Shown: positions 17,379 to 30,113 of the stretch, piece by piece
How the letters are laid out: each line of letters opens with the position of its first letter
Position numbering within the stretch: position 1 is the first letter of the stretch
From: Bacteroidales bacterium
GTDB taxonomy: Bacteria > Bacteroidota > Bacteroidia > Bacteroidales > UBA932
Reading direction: 5' to 3'
Length of the DNA: 64,000 bases
NCBI GenBank assembly: GCA_017428725.1
Contig: JAFRQH010000017.1
Span: 62,001-126,000 of the forward strand
Notes under the pieces: model-generated
Databases searched by the model: none
Seen by the model: the letters and a program-made list of their open reading frames with translations, nothing else
What the model was told of the DNA's origin: nothing
Translations under genes and position numbers: made by a program

Positions 17379-19811
17379 ATGAAAAGATTCTTACTGGCCG
17401 CCCTGGCGGCCTTGACATTCTCGGGCATTGCGCTGGGCGCCACCGGATTGCGGCAGGAAGTCCTGCTGGAGAAGGGCTGGAAATTCACCAGGGACGACGG
17501 CGAGTTCGCGCCCGTCGCCGTGGATGACAGTGGCTGGGAGAGCGTCCGCGTGCCCCACGACTGGGCGATTTACGGCCCCTTCGATGCCAACAACGATGCG
17601 CAGGTGGTCGCGATCACGCAGAATTTCGAGCGCCGCGCCAGCCTGAAGACCGGCCGTACCGGCGGCCTGCCCTACGTGGGTGTGGGCTGGTACCGCCTGA
17701 AGTTCGACGCCCCGGATTTCGGGGAGGGCAGGTGCGCCGAGATCCTGTTCGACGGCGCGATGAGCCAGGCCAAGGTCTACGTCAACGGGAAGTTCGTGGG
17801 GGAGTGGCCGTACGGCTACAACTCCTTCCATTTCGACATCACGGAGTTCCTCAACCCGGACGGCAAGGACAACACGCTGGCCGTGCGGCTGGAGAACCTC
17901 CCGGAGTCGTCCCGCTGGTATCCGGGCGCGGGCCTGTTCCGCAACGTCCACCTGATCGTCACGGACCCGGTGCACGTGCCGGTGTGGGGCACGCAGCTGA
18001 TTTGCTCCGACGTGACCAAGCGCTCCGCCAAGGTGGACCTCAAGGTCACGCTCGCGGGCACGCCCTCCAAGATCAAGACCGTGATCTACGCCCCGGACGG
18101 CCGCAAGGTGGCCTCCCGGGTCCGCTCCAAGGCCTTTGACCTGGGCCGCGAGCAGAAGCTGAAGATCCGCCGGCCCAAGCTCTGGTCGCCGGAGTCCCCC
18201 TCGCTCTACAAGGCCGTGACCACCGTGTATGTCGGGCGGAAAGCCGTGGATGAGTACACGACCACCTTCGGCGTGCGCTCCATCGAGCTTATTCCCGACA
18301 AGGGCTTCTTCCTCAACGGGGAGCGCCGCAAGTTCCAGGGCGTGTGCAACCACCACGACCTGGGCCCGCTGGGCAGTGCCGTCAACGAAGCGGCCCTGCG
18401 CCGCCAGCTCACGCTCCTCAAGGAGATGGGCTGCGACGCCATCCGCACCTCGCACAACATGCCGGCCCCCGAGCTCGTGCGCCTGTGCGACGAGATGGGC
18501 TTCATGATGATGGTCGAGCCCTTCGACGAGTGGGACATCCGCAAGTGCCGCAACGGCTACCACCTCTTCTTCAATGACTGGGCCGAGAAGGACATGGTCA
18601 ACATGCTGCACCAGTTCCGCAACGACCCGGCCGTGGTCTTCTGGAGCATCGGCAACGAGGTGCCCAGCCAGTGCGACGAGTCCGGCTACCAGACGGCCAA
18701 GTTCCTGATCGACATCTGCCACCGCGAGGATCCGACCCGTTTCACCACCTGCGGGATGGACCAGGTGCTCTGCGTGCTGAAGAACGGCCTGGCAGCCCTG
18801 CTGGACGTGCCGGGATTCAACTACCGCGTGTTCCTCTACGAGCAGGCCTACGACGAGCTGCCGCACAAGATCGTGCTGGGCAGCGAGACGGCCTCCACGA
18901 TCTCTTCGCGCGGCGTCTACAAGTTCCCGGTCGAGAAGACCTCCCGCGTGCGCCACGACGACCTCCAGTGCTCCTCCTACGACCTGGAGTACTGCAGCTG
19001 GTCCAACGTCCCGGACATCGACTTCGCCATGGCGGAGGACAAGGAGTGGGAGATCGGCCAGTTCGTCTGGACGGGCTTCGACTATCTCGGCGAGCCTACG
19101 CCCTACAACCTGATGCCCAACCACAGTTCCAACTTCGGCATCATCGACCTGGCCTCGATCCCCAAGGACCGCTACTACCTGTACCGCAGTGTCTGGCGTC
19201 CGGATGCGGAGACCCTCCACATCCTGCCGCACTGGACCTGGCCCGGCCGCGAGGGCGAGGTGACCCCGGTCTTCGTCTACACCAACTATCCTTCCGCCGA
19301 GCTGTTCATCAACGGCAAGAGCCAGGGCATCCGGACCAAGGATCCGTCCCAGGAGCAGAGCCGCTACCGCCTGATGTGGATGGACACGGTCTATGAACCG
19401 GGCGAGGTCAAGGTGGTGGCGCTCGACGCGGACGGCAACGCCGTGGCCGAGCGCGTCGTGCGCACGGCCGGCGAGCCCGACCACATCGAGCTGAAGGTGG
19501 ACCGCAGCGTGCTCAAGGCCGACGGCAAGGACCTGGCCTACGTGGAGGTGAGCGTGGTTGACAAAGACGGCAACCTCTGCCCGTCCGACGGCCGCCTGGC
19601 CTCCTTCGCCACGGAGGGCGCCGGCGGTGCGTACCGTGCGGCCGCCAACGGCGACCCGACCTGTCTGGACCTCTTCCACCTGCCCGAGATGCACTTCTTC
19701 AACGGCAAGCTGACGGCCCTCGTACAGGCCGCGGAGACGCCCGGGAGCGTGACGTTCACCGCCTCCGCCCCGGACATCCGGAGCGCCAGCGTGACGATCA
19801 CCGCCGAATAA
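17379..19811 (+). CDS. Secreted GH2 glycosidase (beta-galactosidase-like, divergent)
   Basis: An 810-residue secreted GH2 enzyme with signal MKRFLLAALAALTFSGIALG. The GH2 sandwich motifs are VPHDWAIYGPF and EWPYGYNSFHFDITEFL; the TIM barrel carries acid/base E427 (SIGNEV) and nucleophile E503 (GSETAS); C-terminal sandwich and Ig-like domains follow (YEPGEVKVV, VEVSVVDKDGNLC). It is clearly more distant from the other GH2 proteins here, with an inserted segment near residues 65-95 in the sugar-binding domain, and may act on a different linkage or terminal sugar. It has its own promoter and a strong terminator, so it is probably monocistronic. Confidence 0.9.
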   Translation: MKRFLLAALAALTFSGIALGATGLRQEVLLEKGWKFTRDDGEFAPVAVDDSGWESVRVPHDWAIYGPFDANNDAQVVAITQNFERRASLKTGRTGGLPYVGVGWYRLKFDAPDFGEGRCAEILFDGAMSQAKVYVNGKFVGEWPYGYNSFHFDITEFLNPDGKDNTLAVRLENLPESSRWYPGAGLFRNVHLIVTDPVHVPVWGTQLICSDVTKRSAKVDLKVTLAGTPSKIKTVIYAPDGRKVASRVRSKAFDLGREQKLKIRRPKLWSPESPSLYKAVTTVYVGRKAVDEYTTTFGVRSIELIPDKGFFLNGERRKFQGVCNHHDLGPLGSAVNEAALRRQLTLLKEMGCDAIRTSHNMPAPELVRLCDEMGFMMMVEPFDEWDIRKCRNGYHLFFNDWAEKDMVNMLHQFRNDPAVVFWSIGNEVPSQCDESGYQTAKFLIDICHREDPTRFTTCGMDQVLCVLKNGLAALLDVPGFNYRVFLYEQAYDELPHKIVLGSETASTISSRGVYKFPVEKTSRVRHDDLQCSSYDLEYCSWSNVPDIDFAMAEDKEWEIGQFVWTGFDYLGEPTPYNLMPNHSSNFGIIDLASIPKDRYYLYRSVWRPDAETLHILPHWTWPGREGEVTPVFVYTNYPSAELFINGKSQGIRTKDPSQEQSRYRLMWMDTVYEPGEVKVVALDADGNAVAERVVRTAGEPDHIELKVDRSVLKADGKDLAYVEVSVVDKDGNLCPSDGRLASFATEGAGGAYRAAANGDPTCLDLFHLPEMHFFNGKLTALVQAAETPGSVTFTASAPDIRSASVTITAE

Positions 19812-19815
19812 AAGG

Positions 19816-19847
19816 AATCGGGGAGCCGGCCGGCTCCCCGATTTTCT
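19816..19847. terminator. Palindromic bidirectional terminator
   Basis: A 28-base perfect palindrome (19816-19829 with 19830-19843) followed by TTT on the + strand and by a T-rich stretch on the minus strand. It separates the convergent GH2 and esterase genes. Confidence 0.85.
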
Positions 19848-19850
19848 TTG

Positions 19851-24745
<4,895 letters not shown>

Positions 24746-24807
24746 TTTATCTATTTGTGACAGGAAGATAAGCATTATTTCCGGTCTTTTGAAAGCCGGA
24801 ATCAAAT

Positions 24808-24835
24808 TATGTCATCATCTGTCCGCTCTGTGTCA
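24808..24835 (+). promoter_or_regulatory. Predicted HTCS operator, site B, with 21-base direct repeat
   Basis: Contains GTCCGCTCTGTGTCA (24821-24835). TATGTCA (24808-24814) and TGTGTCA (24829-24835) are direct repeats 21 bases apart, as at site A. The distance from the second repeat to the end of the -7 box is 36 bases, identical to the other two sites. Confidence 0.62.
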
Positions 24836-24856
24836 GTGCCTGCGGGGAGAAAGCCG

Positions 24857-24864
24857 TATTTTTG
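24857..24864 (+). promoter_or_regulatory. -7 box of the GH2/esterase/hydrolase operon (distal promoter)
   Basis: TATTTTTG matches TAnnTTTG exactly, with operator B upstream. The start codon is about 150 bases away, so the transcript has a long leader holding the 24883-24978 inverted repeat. A second -7-like box, TATCTTTA (24988-24995), lies close to the gene. Confidence 0.65.
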
Positions 24865-24882
24865 TACCGTTGGAAAACAGTT

Positions 24883-24978
24883 GCTGAATCCCGGACTGCG
24901 CGAACTTGTGGAATTTGGTGAATCAACGTATGGATAAATGGTTAGACGAAAACAGGAACTTGCAGGCCGGGATTCAGC
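24883..24978. repeat. 96-base element bounded by 12-base perfect inverted repeats
   Basis: GCTGAATCCCGG (24883-24894) and CCGGGATTCAGC (24967-24978) are perfect inverted copies enclosing 72 bases in the leader of the GH2 operon. Inside is a tiny possible frame (24930-24986, MDKWLDENRNLQAGIQLN) and two copies of GAACTTG. Each end abuts TT. It could be a long-range leader stem or a MITE-like remnant. No protein function is claimed. Confidence 0.5.
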
Positions 24979-25018
24979 TTAATTGATTATCTTTATTACA
25001 AATTATAATTAATAACAT

Positions 25019-27529
25019 ATGAAACGACTGCTTGCAATCTTCCTCGCGCTGGCCGCAGCGCTGACTGCGAGTGCGCAGACTTCCCGCGTAGTGACTTCCT
25101 TCGACAAGGACTGGCGCTTCATCCAGGCCGACCCTTCCGGGGCGCAGGCCCCCGGCTTTGCCGACAAATCCTGGCGCCGGCTCGACCTGCCCCATGACTG
25201 GAGCCTCGAGGGCGAGAACCTCCAGGACAATCCCGGGGGCGGCGGCATCGGCTTCTTCCCGATGGGGACGGGCTGGTACCGCAAATCTTTCGACGTGCCC
25301 GGCTACAGCAAGGACAAGCTCTATTCCATCGAATTTGACGGCATCTATATGAACAGCACCGTCTGGGTCAATGGCGTTTGCCTGGGGACCTGGCCGTACG
25401 GCTATTCAAGTTTCTCCTATGACCTGACCCCGGTCCTGAAGGCCCGCGGCAACGTGATTGCCGTGCGCGTGGACAACTCCCAGCAGCCCAATTCCCGCTG
25501 GTACAGCGGCTCCGGCATCTACCGCCACGTCCGCCTGGTCGCCACCGCCAAGACCCGTTTCGACAAATGGGGCGTGTTCCATTACACGACCTCGGTCGAG
25601 GACGGCACGGCCAAGGTGCTGATCCACTCCGACATCACCAACGGCGAGTCACGGGCCCGCGAGATCACGGTCCGCCAGACCGTGCTGGACGCTGCCGGCG
25701 CCGTGGTGGCCACGGCCGAGAAGCAGGTCGGAATGGTCTCCGGCGGCTCGCAGACGGTTGACATCAGCGTCGAGATCCCCGCGGCCAAGCTTTGGGACAC
25801 GGAGAATCCCTATCTGTACACCCTGCGCTCCCAGCTGCTCGCCTCCGGCCGCGAGGTCGACTGTGTGGAGGGGAGCTTGGGCGTGCGCACCATCGAATAT
25901 GACGTGGACCGAGGCTTCCTGCTCAACGGCAAGCAAGTCAAGATGAAGGGCGTGAACCTCCATCACGATGCAGGTGCCGTGGGCGCGGCCGTGCCCGAGC
26001 GCGTGTGGGAGCGCCGCATCGAGATCCTCAAGGAGGGCGGCTGCAACGCCATCCGTACGGCCCACAACCCGCCGGCACCGGAATTCCTCGACCTGTGCGA
26101 CAAGCACGGCATGCTGGTGATGGACGAGGCCTTCGACATGTGGGTGGCCGCCAAAAACCGCAACGACTACCACCTGGCCTTCGACGAGTGGCACCTGCGC
26201 GACCTTTATGCGATGGTGGCCCGTGACCGCAACCACCCTTCGGTGGTGATGTGGAGCATCGGCAACGAGATCCGCGACCAGCGCAGCGAGGTCGGACCGG
26301 GCATCGCCCGCGAGATGGTGGCCTTCTGCCACAAGCTGGATCCGACCCGCCTGGTGACGTCCGGCAACGACGAGATTGCGTCCAACACCCCGACTTCGCC
26401 GGAGTTCCTGGCCGCCTTCGAGAATGACATCATCGGCTACAATTACCCCGACCGCTGGCGTACCCGCCGCGAACTGAACTACGCCCTGGACAAGGCTGAA
26501 TTCCCGAACCGCCGCGTCGTGGCCACGGAATCCTCCGGTCTGGGCGGCCCCCGCCGGCAGTACACCCTGCCCGATGCGCAGCCGGAGCGCCCGCTGGGCG
26601 CCGGCCAGAACGGCTTCTCGCCCCAGCAGATGAACAACCCGCAGATGCAGCAGATGATGCGCAACATGCGCCGCGCCAACCGCGGCATCATCAGCAGCGG
26701 TCTGATCGACGTGGAGCAGCGCTGGCGCTTCGCGATGAACTACGACTACGTGATCGGCGACTTCATGTGGACCGGTATCGACTATTACGGCGAGTCCGGC
26801 TGGCCTTCCCGCGGCAGCACCTCCGGCTACCTCGACAACTGCGGCTTCAAGAAGGACGGCTACTGGTTCTTCAAGAGCATCTGGACCGATGAGCCGGTCC
26901 TGCACCTGCTGCCGCACTGGAACTGGGCCGGCCACGAAGGGCAGATCATCCAGGTGGCCTGCTATACCAACTGCGAGGAGGTCGAGCTCTTCGTCAACGG
27001 CAAGTCCTACGGCAAGAAAGAGACCGAGTTCCCGCGTCGCGGCGTGGATCCCAGCTGGGCCTCCTATGCCCCCGGCAAGCGCTATGCCACCACGGCGGAC
27101 CTGCACCTGACCTGGGACGTGGAGTACCAGCCCGGTGAGATCAAGGTCGTGGCCAAGAAGAACGGCGAGACCTTCGAGGATGTCGTCCGCACGGCCGGCG
27201 CCCCGGCGCAGCTGCGCGCCACCGTGGACCGCCCGTCCTTCAAGGCGCAGCCCGGCGACGTGGCCCACGTCACCGTGGAGGTGCTCGACGCCCAGGGCAA
27301 CATCTGCCCGATCACGGACAACGTGGTCCGCTTCAGCGTCCAGGGTGCGCGCCTGATCGGTGTCGAGAGCGGCGACATGCGCGACCTCGGCTCCGTCAAG
27401 GCCTCCGAGCGCAAGGCCTATTCCGGCCTGTGCCTCGGCATCGTGGCCGCCGACAAGCGCGGCCCCGTCTCCGTCACGGTCACTTCCGACGGCCTGACTC
27501 CGTCCACCGTCACCTTCCAGGCTGAATAA
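25019..27529 (+). CDS. Secreted GH2 beta-galactosidase with Gln/Met/Asn-rich insertion
   Basis: An 836-residue secreted GH2 enzyme, close paralogue of the protein at 3987-6386. It has signal MKRLLAIFLALAAALTASAQ, the sugar-binding sandwich (LPHDWSLEGEN, PYGYSSFSYDLTPVL), acid/base E417 (SIGNEI), nucleophile E504 (VVATESSG) and the same C-terminal domains. It differs by an extra stretch at about residues 514-553, rich in Gln, Asn and Met (QQMNNPQMQQMMRNMRR), just after the nucleophile strand. It leads an operon with a type-B esterase (12-base gap) and an alpha/beta-hydrolase. The expected job is exo-hydrolysis of beta-galactosyl oligomers produced by the GH53 enzyme. Confidence 0.93.
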   Translation: MKRLLAIFLALAAALTASAQTSRVVTSFDKDWRFIQADPSGAQAPGFADKSWRRLDLPHDWSLEGENLQDNPGGGGIGFFPMGTGWYRKSFDVPGYSKDKLYSIEFDGIYMNSTVWVNGVCLGTWPYGYSSFSYDLTPVLKARGNVIAVRVDNSQQPNSRWYSGSGIYRHVRLVATAKTRFDKWGVFHYTTSVEDGTAKVLIHSDITNGESRAREITVRQTVLDAAGAVVATAEKQVGMVSGGSQTVDISVEIPAAKLWDTENPYLYTLRSQLLASGREVDCVEGSLGVRTIEYDVDRGFLLNGKQVKMKGVNLHHDAGAVGAAVPERVWERRIEILKEGGCNAIRTAHNPPAPEFLDLCDKHGMLVMDEAFDMWVAAKNRNDYHLAFDEWHLRDLYAMVARDRNHPSVVMWSIGNEIRDQRSEVGPGIAREMVAFCHKLDPTRLVTSGNDEIASNTPTSPEFLAAFENDIIGYNYPDRWRTRRELNYALDKAEFPNRRVVATESSGLGGPRRQYTLPDAQPERPLGAGQNGFSPQQMNNPQMQQMMRNMRRANRGIISSGLIDVEQRWRFAMNYDYVIGDFMWTGIDYYGESGWPSRGSTSGYLDNCGFKKDGYWFFKSIWTDEPVLHLLPHWNWAGHEGQIIQVACYTNCEEVELFVNGKSYGKKETEFPRRGVDPSWASYAPGKRYATTADLHLTWDVEYQPGEIKVVAKKNGETFEDVVRTAGAPAQLRATVDRPSFKAQPGDVAHVTVEVLDAQGNICPITDNVVRFSVQGARLIGVESGDMRDLGSVKASERKAYSGLCLGIVAADKRGPVSVTVTSDGLTPSTVTFQAE

Positions 27530-27541
27530 GACAAACCGAAT

Positions 27542-29098
27542 ATGCGTAAATCCATCTTTTTGGCTGCGGCGGCGCTCCTCGCCGCCTGCGCCCCCAAAGC
27601 CCCGGAGAAATACCTGCCGGACGGCGCCATCACGGCCGGGGAGAACACCCGCGTGGAGACCACCTACGGCACCATCGAGGGCTACCTCGACGGTACCATC
27701 TACACCTTCAAGGGCATCCGCTACGCCAAGGCGGAGCGCTTCATGCCGCCGCAAGCCCCCGACCGTTGGGAGGGCGTCCGCCAGTGCAAGCTCTATGGCC
27801 CGCAGACGCCCCAGACCGAGACCCTGAACTACAACGACAACAATACCCAGACCGACTACGGCTTCGGCAACCAGTTCTTCCTGGAGCCGATGGACGAGGC
27901 CTGTCAGGTGCTGAATGTCTGGACCCCGTCCATCACCGACGGCAAGAAGCGCCCCGTGTTCCTCTGGATCCACGGCGGCGGCTACTCCAGCGGCTCGGGC
28001 CACGACCTGCCCTGCTACGAGGGCCGTGCCCTGGCGCTGAAGGGCGACATCGTGGTGGTCAACATCAACCACCGGCTCAATGTCCTGGGCTACCTTGACC
28101 TGACCGGCCTGGGCGGCAAGTATGCCCAGTCCGTCAACCTCGGGCAGCAGGACATCGTCAAGGCCCTGGAGTGGGTCCGTGACAACATCGCCCGCTTCGG
28201 CGGCGATCCTGCGTCCGTGACCATCGGCGGCCAGTCCGGCGGAGGCGGCAAGGTGTCCGCGCTGCTGGCGATGCCGGCGGCGAAGGGCCTGTTCCGCCGG
28301 GCCGTGGTGCAGAGCGGCTCGTTCCTGAACGTGGCCGACCCGGCGGCGACCCGCCAGCAGGGCATCGACTTCGTGAAGGCCCTGGGCGTCAAGCCGGGCC
28401 CGGACGCCGACCTGTCCAAGTTCAGCTATGACGAGCTGCTGGCGGCCTCCCGCCAGGTGCGCGCCGGCGCCGGCCCTGTGGGCGACGGTGTCATCATCGC
28501 GATGAAGCCGGGCCAGACCGAGGCGCCGGAACTCAGCCGCGACATCCCGCTGCTGGTCGGCACCAACTTCAACGAGTTCACCTTCGATGTCGGGATCGAC
28601 GGCTCCGAGGCCGCGGTCCGCGAGCAGCTGTCGCGTCGCTACCGCGACCGCGCGGACGCGTTCCTCGAGGCCTTCCGCGCCGCCTATCCGGACGCCCCGC
28701 TCAAGGACGCCGTCTACGCCGACTTCAACTTCCGCGGCGGCGCCGTGCGCCAGGCGGCCGCCAAGGCCCGCCAGGGCGGCGCCCCGGCCTACCTGTACCT
28801 CTTCACCTGGATGCCGAAGGAGAATGTCCTGGGCGCCAGCCACGGGATGGAGCTGCCTTTCATGTTCAACAACGTGCAGAATATGCGTGAGATGACGGGC
28901 GGCACCGACCGTGCCTACAAGTTCCAGGAGACGGTCAGCGACATCTGGCTGTCGTTCATCAAGACCGGTGACCCGAACATCCCGGGCATCCCGACCTGGG
29001 AGCCTTATAGCGAGGAGAACGGTTTCACGATGATCCTGGACGATGTCTGCCACGGCGCGCGCCACCACGACGACGCCCTGATCAACTTCGGCCGCTGA
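27542..29098 (+). CDS. Type-B carboxylesterase lipoprotein
   Basis: A 518-residue lipoprotein (lipobox LLAAC, Cys at residue 16) of the type-B carboxylesterase family. The oxyanion segment is WIHGGGYSSGSG. The nucleophile elbow is GGQSGGGG with S232, where most relatives have GESAGG, so Gln replaces the usual Glu before the Ser. The likely histidine lies in ASHGMELPF. Second gene of the GH2 operon. It mirrors the esterase/GH2 pair at 3987-8004, suggesting a duplicated esterase plus galactosidase module. The substrate ester is unknown. Confidence 0.88.
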   Translation: MRKSIFLAAAALLAACAPKAPEKYLPDGAITAGENTRVETTYGTIEGYLDGTIYTFKGIRYAKAERFMPPQAPDRWEGVRQCKLYGPQTPQTETLNYNDNNTQTDYGFGNQFFLEPMDEACQVLNVWTPSITDGKKRPVFLWIHGGGYSSGSGHDLPCYEGRALALKGDIVVVNINHRLNVLGYLDLTGLGGKYAQSVNLGQQDIVKALEWVRDNIARFGGDPASVTIGGQSGGGGKVSALLAMPAAKGLFRRAVVQSGSFLNVADPAATRQQGIDFVKALGVKPGPDADLSKFSYDELLAASRQVRAGAGPVGDGVIIAMKPGQTEAPELSRDIPLLVGTNFNEFTFDVGIDGSEAAVREQLSRRYRDRADAFLEAFRAAYPDAPLKDAVYADFNFRGGAVRQAAAKARQGGAPAYLYLFTWMPKENVLGASHGMELPFMFNNVQNMREMTGGTDRAYKFQETVSDIWLSFIKTGDPNIPGIPTWEPYSEENGFTMILDDVCHGARHHDDALINFGR

Positions 29099-29129
29099 CA
29101 TCCGTTCAACCAAAATCCATATCCATCCT

Positions 29130-30035
29130 ATGAAGAGAATCGCATTGCTGGCAGTCGCAGCCGGGTTTGTCCTGGCCGCCTGCGCCCCCAAGGAGGTCGC
29201 CCCGGTGGCCTCCCAGTCCCGTGTCGTCGAAGAAGGCGGCACCGGCCCCTACAAGGTCCTGATGCTCGAGGATCCCTCGCTCGAGGCCCACACCATCTTC
29301 GCCCCGCAGAACCTCGCTCCGTTCGGCAAGGGAAACAAGCTGCCGGTGCTCGTCTGGGGCAACGGCGCCTGTGTCAACTCCCCGTGGGAGCACTATCTGT
29401 TCCTCAATGAGATCGCCTCGCACGGCTTCCTGGTGATCGCTACTGGTTATATCCCGATGACCGACGAGCGCTACCGCGGCCCGCAGTCCACCTCCGCCCA
29501 GCAGATCGAGGCCGTGGAGTGGGCCATCGCGCAGAACGCCGACAAGGCCAGTCCGTACTACGGCCGCATCGACGTGGATGCCATCGCCGCTGCCGGTATG
29601 TCCTGCGGCGGTCTCCAGACCCTCGACAATTCCGCGGATCCGCGCTTCAAGACCCTGATGATCTGCAACAGCGGCCTGTTCATCAATCCGGCCGGCGCCG
29701 TACCCGGCATGCCGATGCCCGAGAAGGAGAAGCTCCAGAAGATCACCGTCCCCGTGATCTACATCCTCGGCGGTGAGCAGGACATTGCCTACCAGAACGG
29801 GATGGATGACTTCCATCGCCTGACGAAGGTCCCCGCCTTCGCGGCCAACTATCCGGTCGGCCACGGCGGCACCTACGCCAAGCCGCACGGCGGCGAGTTC
29901 ACCGTCCCGGCCCTGGCCTGGCTGCAGTGGCAGCTCAAGGGCGACAAGGAGGCCGCCAAGCTCTTCCAGGGCGACCCCTGCGGCCTGTCGCAGCGCGAAG
30001 GCTGGACCGTCGAGAAGAACGGCCTGATTGACTGA
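29130..30035 (+). CDS. Alpha/beta-hydrolase lipoprotein, chlorophyllase/dienelactone-hydrolase-like
   Basis: A 301-residue lipoprotein (lipobox VLAAC, followed by APKEVAPV) with an alpha/beta-hydrolase fold. The nucleophile elbow is GMSCGG with S158; a likely acid is in GGEQDIAY and a likely histidine in PVGHGGTY. The resemblance is to chlorophyllase-like or PET-hydrolase-like esterases rather than to CE1. Last gene of the operon starting at 25019 (31-base gap after the esterase), followed by a terminator. It is the fifth predicted esterase in the region. Its natural substrate is unknown. Confidence 0.75.
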   Translation: MKRIALLAVAAGFVLAACAPKEVAPVASQSRVVEEGGTGPYKVLMLEDPSLEAHTIFAPQNLAPFGKGNKLPVLVWGNGACVNSPWEHYLFLNEIASHGFLVIATGYIPMTDERYRGPQSTSAQQIEAVEWAIAQNADKASPYYGRIDVDAIAAAGMSCGGLQTLDNSADPRFKTLMICNSGLFINPAGAVPGMPMPEKEKLQKITVPVIYILGGEQDIAYQNGMDDFHRLTKVPAFAANYPVGHGGTYAKPHGGEFTVPALAWLQWQLKGDKEAAKLFQGDPCGLSQREGWTVEKNGLID

Positions 30036-30056
30036 CGCTGATTCTCAATAACTTAT

Positions 30057-30092
30057 AAAACGACCTTCGGAGTTTTTTCCGAAGGTCGTTTT
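30057..30092. terminator. Bidirectional rho-independent terminator
   Basis: A perfect 15-base-pair stem (30057-30071 with 30078-30092) and 6-base loop, with A/T-rich flanks giving T runs on both strands. It sits between the convergent hydrolase and GH106 genes. Confidence 0.92.
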
Positions 30093-30113
30093 GTAAATGC
30101 CTGATAATCAATA

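Noticed and set aside
17428..17646. Short Arg/Pro-rich frames inside GH2 and other genes throughout the window
   Set aside because: They are frame-shifted shadows of GC-rich coding sequence with no start signals.
24930..24986. An 18-residue leader frame (MDKWLDENRNLQAGIQLN)
   Set aside because: It is too short to support as a gene; recorded only as part of the inverted-repeat element.
25649..29242. A 1197-residue minus-strand open frame across two genes
   Set aside because: It spans parts of a GH2 gene, a complete esterase gene and the gap after it on the other strand; no signal, domain or promoter supports it.
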